DNA from: an uncultured Collinsella sp.
GTDB lineage: Bacteria > Actinomycetota > Coriobacteriia > Coriobacteriales > Coriobacteriaceae
NCBI GenBank assembly: GCA_900546105.1
Contig: URBP01000067.1
Location: 1-11,880, forward strand
Direction of reading: 5' to 3'
Length of the DNA stretch: 11,880 nt
Shown: positions 1-6,410 of the stretch, piece by piece
How positions within the stretch are numbered: the stretch's first letter is position 1
Layout: each line of letters starts with the position of its first letter
Notes under the pieces: generated by a model
The model's input: only the letters and a program-made list of their open reading frames with translations
What the model was told of the DNA's origin: nothing
Databases searched by the model: none
Position numbers and translations under genes: made by a program

Positions 1-258
1 AAGAGGCTGCTGAACTTTACGCTCGACGACGGCACCGGCACCGACCGTACCATCCTCTCCGGCATTCACGGTTATTATGAGCCCGAGGACCTGGTCGGCA
101 AGACCTTGCTCGCCATCACCAATCTGCCGCCGCGCAAGATGATGGGCATTCCCAGCTGCGGCATGCTCATCAGCGCTATCCACGAGGAGGATGGTGAGGA
201 GCGTCTCAACCTGATCCAGCTCGACGCCTCCATCCCCGCCGGCGCAAAGATGTATTAA
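1..258 (+). CDS. tRNA-binding (EMAP/MetG C-terminal-like) domain protein, 3' end only
   Basis: The first 85 codons visible read in frame 1 to a TAA stop. The fragment matches the OB-fold tRNA-binding domain found at the C-terminus of methionyl-tRNA synthetase (MetG), in CsaA, and in small stand-alone tRNA-binding proteins. Diagnostic elements are ILSGI (about visible residues 18-22), YYEPEDLVGKTLLAITNLPPRK (26-46 region), then MMGIPSCGML with the following LISAI, the usual position of the G-x-x-S-x-GM motif. The start lies outside the window. The wording DDGTGTDR near the N-terminal side is what I associate with the roughly 110-residue stand-alone proteins, but a full-length MetRS C-terminus cannot be excluded. 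The family binds tRNA non-specifically in the cytoplasm. No linked synthetase gene is visible, so substrate and role are inferred from the fold alone. Confidence 0.8.
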   Translation, partial: KRLLNFTLDDGTGTDRTILSGIHGYYEPEDLVGKTLLAITNLPPRKMMGIPSCGMLISAIHEEDGEERLNLIQLDASIPAGAKMY

Positions 259-260
259 GA

Positions 261-287
261 GTTACGCGGTTCTACGAACCGCGTAAC
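261..287 (+). terminator. Perfect 12-bp hairpin just after the tRNA-binding protein gene
   Basis: Arms gttacgcggttc (261-272) and gaaccgcgtaac (276-287) are exact reverse complements around a 3-base loop, beginning 3 bases after the TAA stop. Position and stability suggest a transcription terminator for the upstream gene. No U-tract follows, so it is either a non-canonical terminator, an mRNA 3'-end stabiliser, or part of the repeat cluster. Confidence 0.5.
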
Positions 288-300
288 CAGTTGACGCTGC

Positions 301-399
301 AAGCCCGCCAGAGCGGCAATCTGCCTTTCAACTTCGGCGGCATGACCAGAAGGTCAATGCCGCCTCGTTTCAAGGCACCTTGCTCGCCCTGGCGGGCTT
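301..399. repeat. Long imperfect palindrome, REP/MITE-like
   Basis: Nested complementary arms run through the whole 99 bases: aagcccgccag (301-311) with ctggcgggctt (389-399), tgcctt (322-327) with aaggca (372-377), and ggcggcat plus gacc (336-347) with ggtc plus atgccgcc (352-355, 357-364), with one bulged A and an agaa loop. Folded as RNA or single-stranded DNA this is one long cruciform-like hairpin. It carries no gene. A miniature mobile element or a processed structured RNA are both possible; copy number elsewhere in the genome is unknown. Confidence 0.55.
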
Positions 400-436
400 T
401 CGCTGTCGTTACCAAAGCATCGGCATTGCCGTGGTT

Positions 437-505
437 GGCACTTAGGGACGTTCCTCTTGTGCCGGCACTTGGGGACACTCTTTGTAGTCATTGGGGACGT
501 TCTTA
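437..505 (+). repeat. Three spaced copies of a 19-base GGGAC-core repeat
   Basis: Copies at 437-455 (ggcacttagggacgttcct), 464-482 (ggcacttggggacactctt) and 487-505 (gtcattggggacgttctta) share the pattern cA-t-T-r-GGGAC-r-y-tcyt. Start-to-start spacing is 27 and 23 bases. The style resembles short intergenic repeats associated with REP-associated tyrosine transposases (Y1/IS200-like), from memory only. No transposase lies in the window. Confidence 0.5.
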
Positions 506-620
506 AACGACTGCCTAACGGCTATTGAGCACATGGCTCGCATGACAGCCGTCTCTTTTATGTTTCCTTTAGCCGTTGCTGCCTAGGATGGGGGTTAGTC
601 GGTAGGAAGGGAGCGCCTGT

Positions 621-2189
621 ATGGACGATGCGAGCGAGCGTGCAATCGAAGAGGACATGCTCGATCAGTTCAACTACTTTGATGATGAGGACGAGGAGCT
701 GATCGACCGTCGCGAGCCAGCGCCGCTTGATTCCTTTGATCTGGTCGATGAAGAGGCTGATGAGGTTGAGGTCGGATCAGCGGAGCCCCCACAGCTTTCG
801 CGCCTTGACTCGCTGCTTTCGAGAGCCCCCATGCACCACGGCGTTCGTGCCGGCGCGCTCCATATGAAAACTGATTGGCACCAGATCGTGACGGCAGGCG
901 ATGAGCTTGCCGTCGATGCGCCGCTCACCGATAAGTCATCCATCATCTGCCGCACTGGCATGCTTATGCTGGCAAGCGGAACAGGTGCCTGGCGCGTGCG
1001 CGATACCATGAATCGTGTTGCCGCTGTGCTCGGCGTCACGATTCACGTCGACCTGAGTCTTCTGTCGTTTGAGTGCACCTGCATCGAAGATGGTCACTGC
1101 TTTAACGAGGTTGTCAGCCTGCCCACAACGGGAGTCAATACTCATCGCATTTGGATGATGGAGAGCTTCTTAAAGGAAATCGAGACGTATGGGCGCCGGT
1201 TTACCGTGCACGAATACCACGAGATGCTCAAGACCGTTGAGAGCTCAAAACCCGATTACTCTCCCTGGCAACAGGGCGTTGCGGCAGCCTGTGCTTGCGG
1301 CGCCTTCGTCTTTTTGCTCGGCGGCGGCCCTATCGAGATGGCCTGCGCATTCGTAGGCGCTGGTGTTGGCAACTTTGCTCGCTCCCATATTCTCAAGCAG
1401 GGTCTTGGCCAGTTTAGCGCGCTGACGATTGGCGTTGCGCTCGCTTGCGTTTCGTATTTGCTGGCATTGCTCGGCCTTGGCCAGGTCATTCCGGGGGCAA
1501 TGTCGCACCAAGAAGGCTATATCGGCGCCATGCTCTTTGTGATTCCCGGCTTTCCCCTCATTACGGCAGGCCTCGACATCGCAAAGCTCGATATGCGAAG
1601 CGGCATCGAGCGTCTTTCGTATGCCGTGTCGATTATTGTGATGGCGACCCTCGTAGGCTGGATGGTTGCCGAATGTGTGGGGCTGGCACCGGATGATTTT
1701 GCCCCGCTCGGCCTTTCGCCGCTTGCCCTTACGCTCCTGCGCGTGGTGATGAGCTTCGTTGGCGTATTCGGCTTCTCGGTGATGTTCAACAGTCCGGTAA
1801 AGATGGCAGCGGCGGCAGGGCTCATCGGCGCCGTGTCTAATACCTTGCGCCTTACGCTCGTCGATGCGCCGACGATGCTTCCCTTCCTGGGCCTCAGCGC
1901 GGGAATGCCTCCCGAGGCGGCAGCGTTTATCGGCGCGCTGGTATCGGGGCTGCTGGCAAGCTTGGCCGAAGTCAAGCTCACCTACCCACGTATCGCCCTC
2001 ACGGTGCCATCAATTGTCATTATGGTGCCGGGCCTGTATCTGTATCGCTCGATGTACTACATGTGCACCTTCGATACGGTCAATATGCTCGGTTGGTTTG
2101 TGCGTGCAGTGCTCATCGTGGCGTTTTTGCCCGTTGGCCTGGGTGTGGCGAGAACTCTCACCGACCCTCGCTGGCGCCACACCAGTTAA
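621..2189 (+). CDS. ThrE-family threonine/serine exporter, with acidic N-terminal extension
   Basis: A 522-residue membrane protein of the ThrE type, in which a ThrE (DUF1212) half and a ThrE_2 (DUF3815-like) half are fused. Residues 1-70 are acidic and probably disordered (DDEDEEL near 21-27). Residues about 71-205 form the cytoplasmic part of the first half, including LASGTGAWRVRDTMNRVA (117-134). From about 215 onward there are roughly ten hydrophobic segments. IPGFPLITAGLD (308-319) matches the conserved loop of the family, and VPSIVIMVPGLYLYRSM (462-478) is the corresponding loop of the second half. Characterised ThrE exports L-threonine and L-serine by proton antiport across the cytoplasmic membrane; the substrate here is inferred. 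The ATG follows aggaagggag (604-613) at good spacing, which fixes the start. It appears to be a single-gene unit. The acidic tail is the unusual feature. Confidence 0.85.
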   Translation: MDDASERAIEEDMLDQFNYFDDEDEELIDRREPAPLDSFDLVDEEADEVEVGSAEPPQLSRLDSLLSRAPMHHGVRAGALHMKTDWHQIVTAGDELAVDAPLTDKSSIICRTGMLMLASGTGAWRVRDTMNRVAAVLGVTIHVDLSLLSFECTCIEDGHCFNEVVSLPTTGVNTHRIWMMESFLKEIETYGRRFTVHEYHEMLKTVESSKPDYSPWQQGVAAACACGAFVFLLGGGPIEMACAFVGAGVGNFARSHILKQGLGQFSALTIGVALACVSYLLALLGLGQVIPGAMSHQEGYIGAMLFVIPGFPLITAGLDIAKLDMRSGIERLSYAVSIIVMATLVGWMVAECVGLAPDDFAPLGLSPLALTLLRVVMSFVGVFGFSVMFNSPVKMAAAAGLIGAVSNTLRLTLVDAPTMLPFLGLSAGMPPEAAAFIGALVSGLLASLAEVKLTYPRIALTVPSIVIMVPGLYLYRSMYYMCTFDTVNMLGWFVRAVLIVAFLPVGLGVARTLTDPRWRHTS

Positions 2190-2222
2190 TTGGTGCAAGG
2201 GGGTCAGGTTACTTTGCACCAA
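2190..2222. repeat. Inverted repeat directly after the thrE-like gene
   Basis: Arms ttggtgcaa (2190-2198) and ttgcaccaa (2214-2222) are exact reverse complements around a 15-base loop containing gggtcaggttac. The element starts on the base after the TAA stop. It may end transcription of the thrE-like gene, but no U-tract follows. The loop wording resembles dispersed repeats seen with REP-type elements, which I cannot verify here. Confidence 0.5.
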
Positions 2223-2225
2223 ATG

Positions 2226-2292
2226 AGTTGCGGTGAAATAGGGACTGAATTGCTGCTTAAAGGGTCAAAACAGTTCGTATTCCACCGCAACT
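2226..2292. repeat. 67-base imperfect hairpin
   Basis: Bases 2226-2247 and 2271-2292 are reverse complements at 19 of 22 positions (outer ten pairs agttgcggtg/caccgcaact perfect), around a 23-base loop. It sits 3 bases after the preceding inverted repeat. No T-run follows, so a simple terminator is unlikely. A palindromic repeat element is the best reading. Confidence 0.5.
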
Positions 2293-2344
2293 TATGGGGT
2301 CGGGGGGATTATCGGTGCCCTGCATCTTCATAAACTCAACGCTT

Positions 2345-2372
2345 ACGAAGCGCATGCGTTTCGTGCTAGGCT
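2345..2372 (+). promoter_or_regulatory. Near-palindrome overlapping a possible extended -10, upstream of the DUF2798 gene
   Basis: Bases 2345-2364 (acgaagcgcatgcgtttcgt) form a 20-base palindrome with one mismatched pair. It runs directly into tgctaggct (2364-2372), which fits an extended -10 (TGnTA..T). A matching -35 is poor (ttacga at 2343-2348). If used, transcription would begin near 2379, giving a leader of about 125 bases before the start codon. The palindrome would then be placed for a repressor. Purely sequence-based inference. Confidence 0.3.
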
Positions 2373-2410
2373 GGTTCCACCACATAAGTAGTCGCAGACG
2401 CACGTACCAC

Positions 2411-2459
2411 GGGCGGGCGAGATGAAGTCCCAACAGCTCCATCTTGCCCGCCCATTTTT
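2411..2459 (+). terminator. Strong intrinsic terminator upstream of the DUF2798 gene, possible attenuator
   Basis: Arms at 2411-2424 (gggcgggcgagatg) and 2440-2453 (catcttgcccgccc) pair over 14 positions with one G-T wobble, around a 15-base loop, followed by attttt. This is a textbook Rho-independent terminator on the + strand. It lies 45 bases before the start codon of the next gene, with only the ribosome binding site in between. It either ends a short RNA starting near 2379, ends read-through from the thrE-like gene, or acts as the terminator of an attenuator leader. Confidence 0.75.
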
Positions 2460-2503
2460 GTTGCGTGGTGTTGCGGCGTAACACAGAAAGGATTTCGCCC
2501 TTT

Positions 2504-3097
2504 ATGCCTATCAACAAACGAGAGAGCCTGCTGTTCACCTTTATCATGTGCTTTTGCATGGTGCTCTGGATGAGCATCTACAACGTTGCCCTGCAGCATG
2601 GGGCCATCAACGGCGAGGTTGTTGCCGCCGCGTGGCTCGGCTTCCCCGTTGCCTACATTTTTGCCATGTGCTGCGACTGGTTTGTTGCCAGCCCCCTTGC
2701 CAAGGGTTTCGCTTTTAAATTCCTGGTCACGCCGGGCAAGAGCTCGCCGCTTGCCATGACGCTCGCCGTCAGCTCCTGCATGGTCGTTCCCATGGTCATC
2801 ATCATGTCGCTCTACGGCGCGTGCGAAGGCCTGTTCCACATGCCTGGCGGCCCGCTTGCCAATTTGCAGGCGCTGCCGATGATGTGGCTCGGCAACATTC
2901 CGCGCAACTTTATCATGGCCCTGCCCTGGAACCTGCTGGTGGCTGGTCCGGTTGCTCGCTTTGTCTTCCGCCGCGCCTTCCCCATGGGCACGGTCTTTGC
3001 CGAGCCGCACATGGAGCTCGTGCACATGCCGGGTGCTCCCGCTGCCGATGCCGCCAATGACGTTGCCGAAGGTATTAACGTCGAGCCCGCCTGCTAG
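2504..3097 (+). CDS. DUF2798-type small membrane protein with two repeated halves
   Basis: A 197-residue protein with about four hydrophobic segments (about 9-30, 42-62, 82-104 and 132-156). The two halves look like a tandem DUF2798 arrangement: a membrane helix pair around residues 9-62 ending in FVASPLAKGFAFK, and a second around 82-156 ending in LVAGPVARFVFRRAF. The matching (V)A-x-P-(L/V)A-(K/R) phrases at the end of each half support internal duplication. The C-terminal 40 residues are soluble and alanine-rich. The function of DUF2798 proteins is not known to me. I chose ATG 2504 because agaaagga (2485-2492) precedes it; an in-frame start at 2444 lies inside the terminator hairpin and would add 20 unlikely residues. 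The gene stands alone, with the hairpin upstream and clpC downstream. Confidence 0.7.
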   Translation: MPINKRESLLFTFIMCFCMVLWMSIYNVALQHGAINGEVVAAAWLGFPVAYIFAMCCDWFVASPLAKGFAFKFLVTPGKSSPLAMTLAVSSCMVVPMVIIMSLYGACEGLFHMPGGPLANLQALPMMWLGNIPRNFIMALPWNLLVAGPVARFVFRRAFPMGTVFAEPHMELVHMPGAPAADAANDVAEGINVEPAC

Positions 3098-3188
3098 ACA
3101 GCAGCGCAAAACCAAACCGCCAAGCGGACCAGAGCGATTCCTTTTTTGTAGACGTTGTCGCGCGGCTACGGGTGGGAAAGGCCCCAGC

Positions 3189-3214
3189 GGTTAACATATA
3201 CTCCATATGGGTAA
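3189..3214 (+). promoter_or_regulatory. Candidate promoter(s) of clpC
   Basis: A good -10 hexamer, tatact (3197-3202), lies 82 bases before the clpC start, but the region 17 bases upstream of it (gggaaa, 3174-3179) is not a normal -35. The same stretch also reads ggttaa (3189-3194), a 14-base spacer and gggtaa (3209-3214), similar to the general-stress sigma-B/sigma-F pattern GTTT-N12-15-GGGTA. Either or both could drive clpC. No CtsR-type heptamer repeat was found. Confidence 0.4.
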
Positions 3215-3220
3215 AGAGAC

Positions 3221-3247
3221 CAAAGCGCCGCCACGAGTGGCGCTTTG
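3221..3247 (+). other. Hairpin in the clpC leader
   Basis: caaagcgcc (3221-3229) and ggcgctttg (3239-3247) are exact reverse complements around a 9-base loop, 36 bases upstream of the clpC start. The next bases are cgtttgaaaaaac, without a T-tract, so termination on this strand is unlikely. A leader structure affecting mRNA stability is possible. Confidence 0.45.
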
Positions 3248-3283
3248 CGTTTGAAAAAACTAGCTCGTCTAAGAGGAACTAGC

Positions 3284-5926
3284 ATGTTAGACCGTTTTAC
3301 CGATCGCGCGCGCAAGGTCATGTCCATGGCCAAGCAGGAGGCGCTCGATCTGCACTCAAATAAGGTGGGCACCGAGCACCTGCTGCTCGCGCTTGCCAAG
3401 GAGGACGAGGGCATTGCCGCCGAGGCACTGCGTTCGCTCGACATCTCCTACGATGACATCATGGATACCCTCAAAGAGGTTCAGACCACGGTTCCCGAGC
3501 CCAGCGAGGAGACCGAGGCTGCCAAGCTCGCCTTTACGCCGCTCGTCATCAGCGTGATGGAGCGTTCATTCCGCGTGGCGCGTGAGAACAACCAGACCTA
3601 CGTGTCGACCGAGCACTTGCTCATCGGCATTGTCGAAGAGGGTAACGGCATGGCCATGGACATCCTCATGCGCTTGGGTGTGTCGTCTGCTTCCATCAAG
3701 AAGGCCATCGAGAAGCTTACCGCCAAGGACCAGGACAAGAAGCGCCCGCTCGCCGGCGCCGGTGCTGGTCGTCCCGGTGCGGGCCTGCCGTTCTTTAGCG
3801 GCTCGGATGCCTCTCAGCAAAAGGGGAGTGGCACCGACACGCTAAAGCAGTTCGCGACCAACCTCACGCAGAAGGCGCGCGACGGCGAGCTCGACCCTGT
3901 GATTGGTCGCGAAAAGGAAGTCCAGCGTATGATGGAAATTCTTTCGCGCCGCACCAAGAACAATCCGCTTATCCTGGGCGATCCCGGCGTGGGCAAGACG
4001 GCCATCGTCGAGGGCCTGGCGCAGCAGATTGCTGCCGGCAACGTGCCCGAGAACCTCATGAACCAGAATATCTGGACGCTCGACCTGCCGGGTCTCGTGG
4101 CGGGTGCCAAGTATCGCGGCGAGTTTGAGGAGCGCCTCAAGAACGTGATCCAGGAGGCCACCGAAGCGGACGACGTCATCCTGTTTATCGACGAGATGCA
4201 TACCATCATCGGTGCCGGTTCTGCCGAGGGCTCCATCGATGCGAGCTCCATGCTCAAGCCCGTACTCGCGCGCGGTGCCTTCCAGATTATCGGCGCCACC
4301 ACGGCCGAGGAATTCCGCAAGTACCTCACCAAGGACCCGGCCTTCGAGCGTCGCTTCCAGACCATCGATGTCGAGGAGCCGAGCGTCGAGGACACGGTCA
4401 AGATCCTGACCGCGCTCAAGCCGCGCTACGAGGAGCACCACCATGTGCGCTATACGCAGGGTGCTATCGAGGCCGCCGCGAACCTTTCCAACCGCTACAT
4501 CCAGGATCGCTTCCTGCCCGATAAGGCCATCGACCTCATCGACGAGGCCGGTGCCCGCGCTCGCATCGCCGCGAATCGCGCGCCCGAGCCGGTGCGCGAG
4601 GCGGAGCATCGCGTGGAAGAGCTCAAGGCTGCCGCACAGGAGGCCACGGAGAGCGATGACATGAACAAGGCCGCCGAGATCACCGAGCAGCAGAAGGCTG
4701 CCGAGATTGAGCTCGCCGAGGCCAAGGCCGCCTGGACGGCCGAGCTCGACGCCAGCCCGCTCACCATCGACGTGAGTCAGATCGCCGACATTGTGTCCGT
4801 GACTTCGGGCGTGCCGGTTTCCTCGCTCACCGAGAGCGAGAGCCGGCGCCTGCTGCAGACCGAAAGCGTGCTCAAGACGCGCATCATCGGTCAGGATGAG
4901 GCAGTCGAGGCCGTCGCCAAGGCCGTGCGCCGCAGCCGTTCGCCGCTCAAGGACCCGCGTCGCCCCGGCGGCAGCTTTATCTTCCTGGGTCCCACCGGCA
5001 CAGGCAAGACCGAGCTCGCCAAGACGCTCGCCGAGTACCTCTTTGGCAGCAAGGACGCGCTCATCAGCTTCGACATGTCGGAGTTCGGCAGCGAGTTCGA
5101 GGTCTCCAAGCTCATCGGTAGCCCTCCGGGTTACGTGGGTCACGACGAGGGCGGTCAGCTTACCAAGGCCGTTCGTCGTCACCCGTATTCGGTCGTGCTG
5201 TTCGATGAGATCGAGAAGGCGCACCCCGACATCTTCAACATCCTGCTGCAGGTGCTGGAGGAGGGCCGCCTGACTGATAGCCAGGGCAAGACGGTCGACT
5301 TCCGCAACACCGTGATCATCATGACGTCCAACGTGGGCGCCCGCGAGATCGCGCAGGATGCGAGCGTCGGCTTTGGCACCACCGGCGAGCAGGGCCTCAC
5401 CTCGAGTGAGATCAAGGGTCGTGCGATGGGCGAGCTCAAGCGCCTGTTCCGCCCCGAGCTGCTCAACCGTATCGACGATATTGTGGTGTTCCAGAAGCTC
5501 TCGGGCGAGAACCTGACTAAGATCGCGCACCTGCTGGTGGACGATCTGCGCCAGCGCCTGATCGCAAACGGCATGAACATCAAGCTCACCGATGCGGCCT
5601 ACGACAAGATTGTGGCCGAGGGTACCGATCTTACCAATGGCGCACGTCCGCTGCGTCGTGCTATTCAAAAGCTCATCGAGGACCCGCTGTCCGAGGAGCT
5701 TCTGGCCGGCGAGTGGGGCGAGGGCGATACCGTCCTGTGCGACGTGGCCGATGGCAAGTTTGTCTTTAGCCACGGCACGGGCGAGATCCCGGCACCGCGT
5801 CCGGCGGGCACGCTCGGTGGCGATACCGCTCCGGCGGCGCCGCACACCGGAAACGCCGCGCCTGTGAGCAGTGGCGTGAGCTCGGGCCCCGGTGGCATGA
5901 TGCAAGCCGGCTCTGGTGCGCTGTAG
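3284..5926 (+). CDS. clpC: ClpC, AAA+ unfoldase subunit of the ClpCP protease
   Basis: An 880-residue class I Clp/Hsp100 ATPase. Order of parts: two N-terminal Clp-N repeats (about 1-145), a glycine-rich linker (155-185), AAA+ domain 1 with Walker A GDPGVGKT (232-239) and Walker B VILFIDE (298-304), a short UVR-like coiled-coil middle domain (about 432-486) typical of ClpC rather than ClpB, AAA+ domain 2 with Walker A GPTGTGKT (569-576) and Walker B VVLFDE (637-642), and a C-terminal small domain. VGFG at 695-698 sits where the ClpP-docking loop is expected. It unfolds substrate proteins in the cytoplasm and feeds them to ClpP. Start ATG 3284 is set by aagagga (3271-3277); an in-frame TTG at 3245 lies in the leader hairpin. 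ctsR and mcsAB are not adjacent. About 45 extra Gly/Ala/Pro-rich residues (835-880) extend the tail. Confidence 0.97.
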   Translation: MLDRFTDRARKVMSMAKQEALDLHSNKVGTEHLLLALAKEDEGIAAEALRSLDISYDDIMDTLKEVQTTVPEPSEETEAAKLAFTPLVISVMERSFRVARENNQTYVSTEHLLIGIVEEGNGMAMDILMRLGVSSASIKKAIEKLTAKDQDKKRPLAGAGAGRPGAGLPFFSGSDASQQKGSGTDTLKQFATNLTQKARDGELDPVIGREKEVQRMMEILSRRTKNNPLILGDPGVGKTAIVEGLAQQIAAGNVPENLMNQNIWTLDLPGLVAGAKYRGEFEERLKNVIQEATEADDVILFIDEMHTIIGAGSAEGSIDASSMLKPVLARGAFQIIGATTAEEFRKYLTKDPAFERRFQTIDVEEPSVEDTVKILTALKPRYEEHHHVRYTQGAIEAAANLSNRYIQDRFLPDKAIDLIDEAGARARIAANRAPEPVREAEHRVEELKAAAQEATESDDMNKAAEITEQQKAAEIELAEAKAAWTAELDASPLTIDVSQIADIVSVTSGVPVSSLTESESRRLLQTESVLKTRIIGQDEAVEAVAKAVRRSRSPLKDPRRPGGSFIFLGPTGTGKTELAKTLAEYLFGSKDALISFDMSEFGSEFEVSKLIGSPPGYVGHDEGGQLTKAVRRHPYSVVLFDEIEKAHPDIFNILLQVLEEGRLTDSQGKTVDFRNTVIIMTSNVGAREIAQDASVGFGTTGEQGLTSSEIKGRAMGELKRLFRPELLNRIDDIVVFQKLSGENLTKIAHLLVDDLRQRLIANGMNIKLTDAAYDKIVAEGTDLTNGARPLRRAIQKLIEDPLSEELLAGEWGEGDTVLCDVADGKFVFSHGTGEIPAPRPAGTLGGDTAPAAPHTGNAAPVSSGVSSGPGGMMQAGSGAL

Positions 5927-5950
5927 GGATTGAACATACCTTGTATAACG

Positions 5951-5985
5951 GGGGCGTTTCCGATAAGGAAGCGCCCTCATTTCTA
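5951..5985 (+). terminator. Intrinsic terminator of clpC
   Basis: gggcgtttcc (5952-5961) pairs with ggaagcgccc (5967-5976) with one G-T wobble around the loop gataa, starting 25 bases after the clpC stop. It is followed by tcatttct, a moderately T-rich tail. Confidence 0.75.
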
Positions 5986-6008
5986 TTGAAATGCGCTTCA
6001 GTCTGCCG

Positions 6009-6039
6009 TGCTATACTAAAATCGAGATATAGTATAGCA
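6009..6039 (+). promoter_or_regulatory. Palindromic operator/promoter of the RelB-PIN toxin-antitoxin operon
   Basis: tgctatacta (6009-6018) and tagtatagca (6030-6039) are exact inverted repeats around 11 bases. The left arm contains tatact (6012-6017) and the right arm region tatagt (6028-6033), both good -10 hexamers; no convincing -35 is visible. The right arm touches the antitoxin ribosome binding site aaaggag (6039-6045). This is the expected place for autorepression by a ribbon-helix-helix antitoxin, alone or with its toxin. Binding is inferred. Confidence 0.75.
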
Positions 6040-6050
6040 AAGGAGCTGAT

Positions 6051-6410
6051 ATGCCTACGTCAGTACTCGACACGCGGCCAGTTCAGATGAACGTGCGTAT
6101 AGATCGCCAGCTCAAAGAGGCGGGAGACGCCGTCCTGACTCATATTGGCATGACGCCGTCACAAGCCGTTCGGACACTTTGGGAGTATCTGGTCGTTAAC
6201 GGACGCATGCCCTCGAAGGGAGACGCGGCGGCTCCGGTTTCTGACGGAGTGGAGCCCCGGCGCATGGAGTCAAGGGCCGCGCAAGGCAGCCATATCGTTC
6301 GCGATTCGTGCCTCAAATACGGCATCCCCATCCCTGAGTTCTCGGGAGACTATGACGACCTCTATGAGGAGGCCATGGCGGAGCGCTATCCCGAGTGGGT
6401 GGAACTATGA
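6051..6410 (+). CDS. RelB/DinJ-type antitoxin
   Basis: A 119-residue protein. Residues about 11-54 (VQMNVRIDRQLKEAGDAVL and the following MTPSQAVRTLWEYLV) match the ribbon-helix-helix DNA-binding domain of the RelB/DinJ antitoxin family: a beta strand (MNVRID) then two helices. A variable linker (55-80) leads to an acidic, aromatic C-terminal tail with YGIPIPEF and DYDDLYEEAMAERYPEW, the part expected to wrap and neutralise the toxin. The ATG lies 5 bases after ggag (6042-6045). The palindrome just upstream is a likely target for it. The stop TGA overlaps the toxin ATG by 4 bases (ATGA), so the two are translationally coupled. RelB antitoxins are best known with RelE/YafQ toxins; here the partner is a PIN protein. 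Confidence 0.85.
   Translation: MPTSVLDTRPVQMNVRIDRQLKEAGDAVLTHIGMTPSQAVRTLWEYLVVNGRMPSKGDAAAPVSDGVEPRRMESRAAQGSHIVRDSCLKYGIPIPEFSGDYDDLYEEAMAERYPEWVEL

Larger units (their letters stand above)
259..620. other. Intergenic region of 362 bp with several hairpins and short repeats
   Basis: No credible gene is present. The stretch holds a perfect hairpin (261-287), a long imperfect palindrome (301-399), a small hairpin at 421-431 (cggc/gccg arms), three copies of a GGGAC-containing repeat (437-505), and another stem with arms at 518-523 and 547-552. The last part before the thrE-like gene has a weak -10-like taggat at 584-589 and no good -35. The density of stems resembles REP/MITE-type intergenic elements. 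I infer a non-coding repeat cluster and not a lost gene. Confidence 0.5.

Noticed and set aside
2373..2460. T-box-like wording (gtaccacgggcggg) upstream of the terminator.
   Set aside because: The GGTGG half of the T-box is missing, there is no room for a specifier stem, and the downstream gene is not an aminoacylation or amino acid gene.
2422..2481. A 19-codon leader-peptide frame (ATG 2422 to TAA 2481) overlapping the terminator before the DUF2798 gene.
   Set aside because: No good ribosome binding site and no run of a regulatory amino acid, so it is not listed as a gene, though it cannot be excluded.
3209..3227. A possible CtsR operator (gggtaaagagaccaaa) upstream of clpC.
   Set aside because: It does not fit the RGTCAAA-NAN-RGTCAAA direct repeat without several mismatches and a gap.
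3842..5980. A 712-codon open frame antisense to clpC.
   Set aside because: It mirrors the strong third-position GC bias of clpC, has no ribosome binding site, and its translation is low-complexity Leu/Arg/Gly/Asp-rich without any recognisable family.
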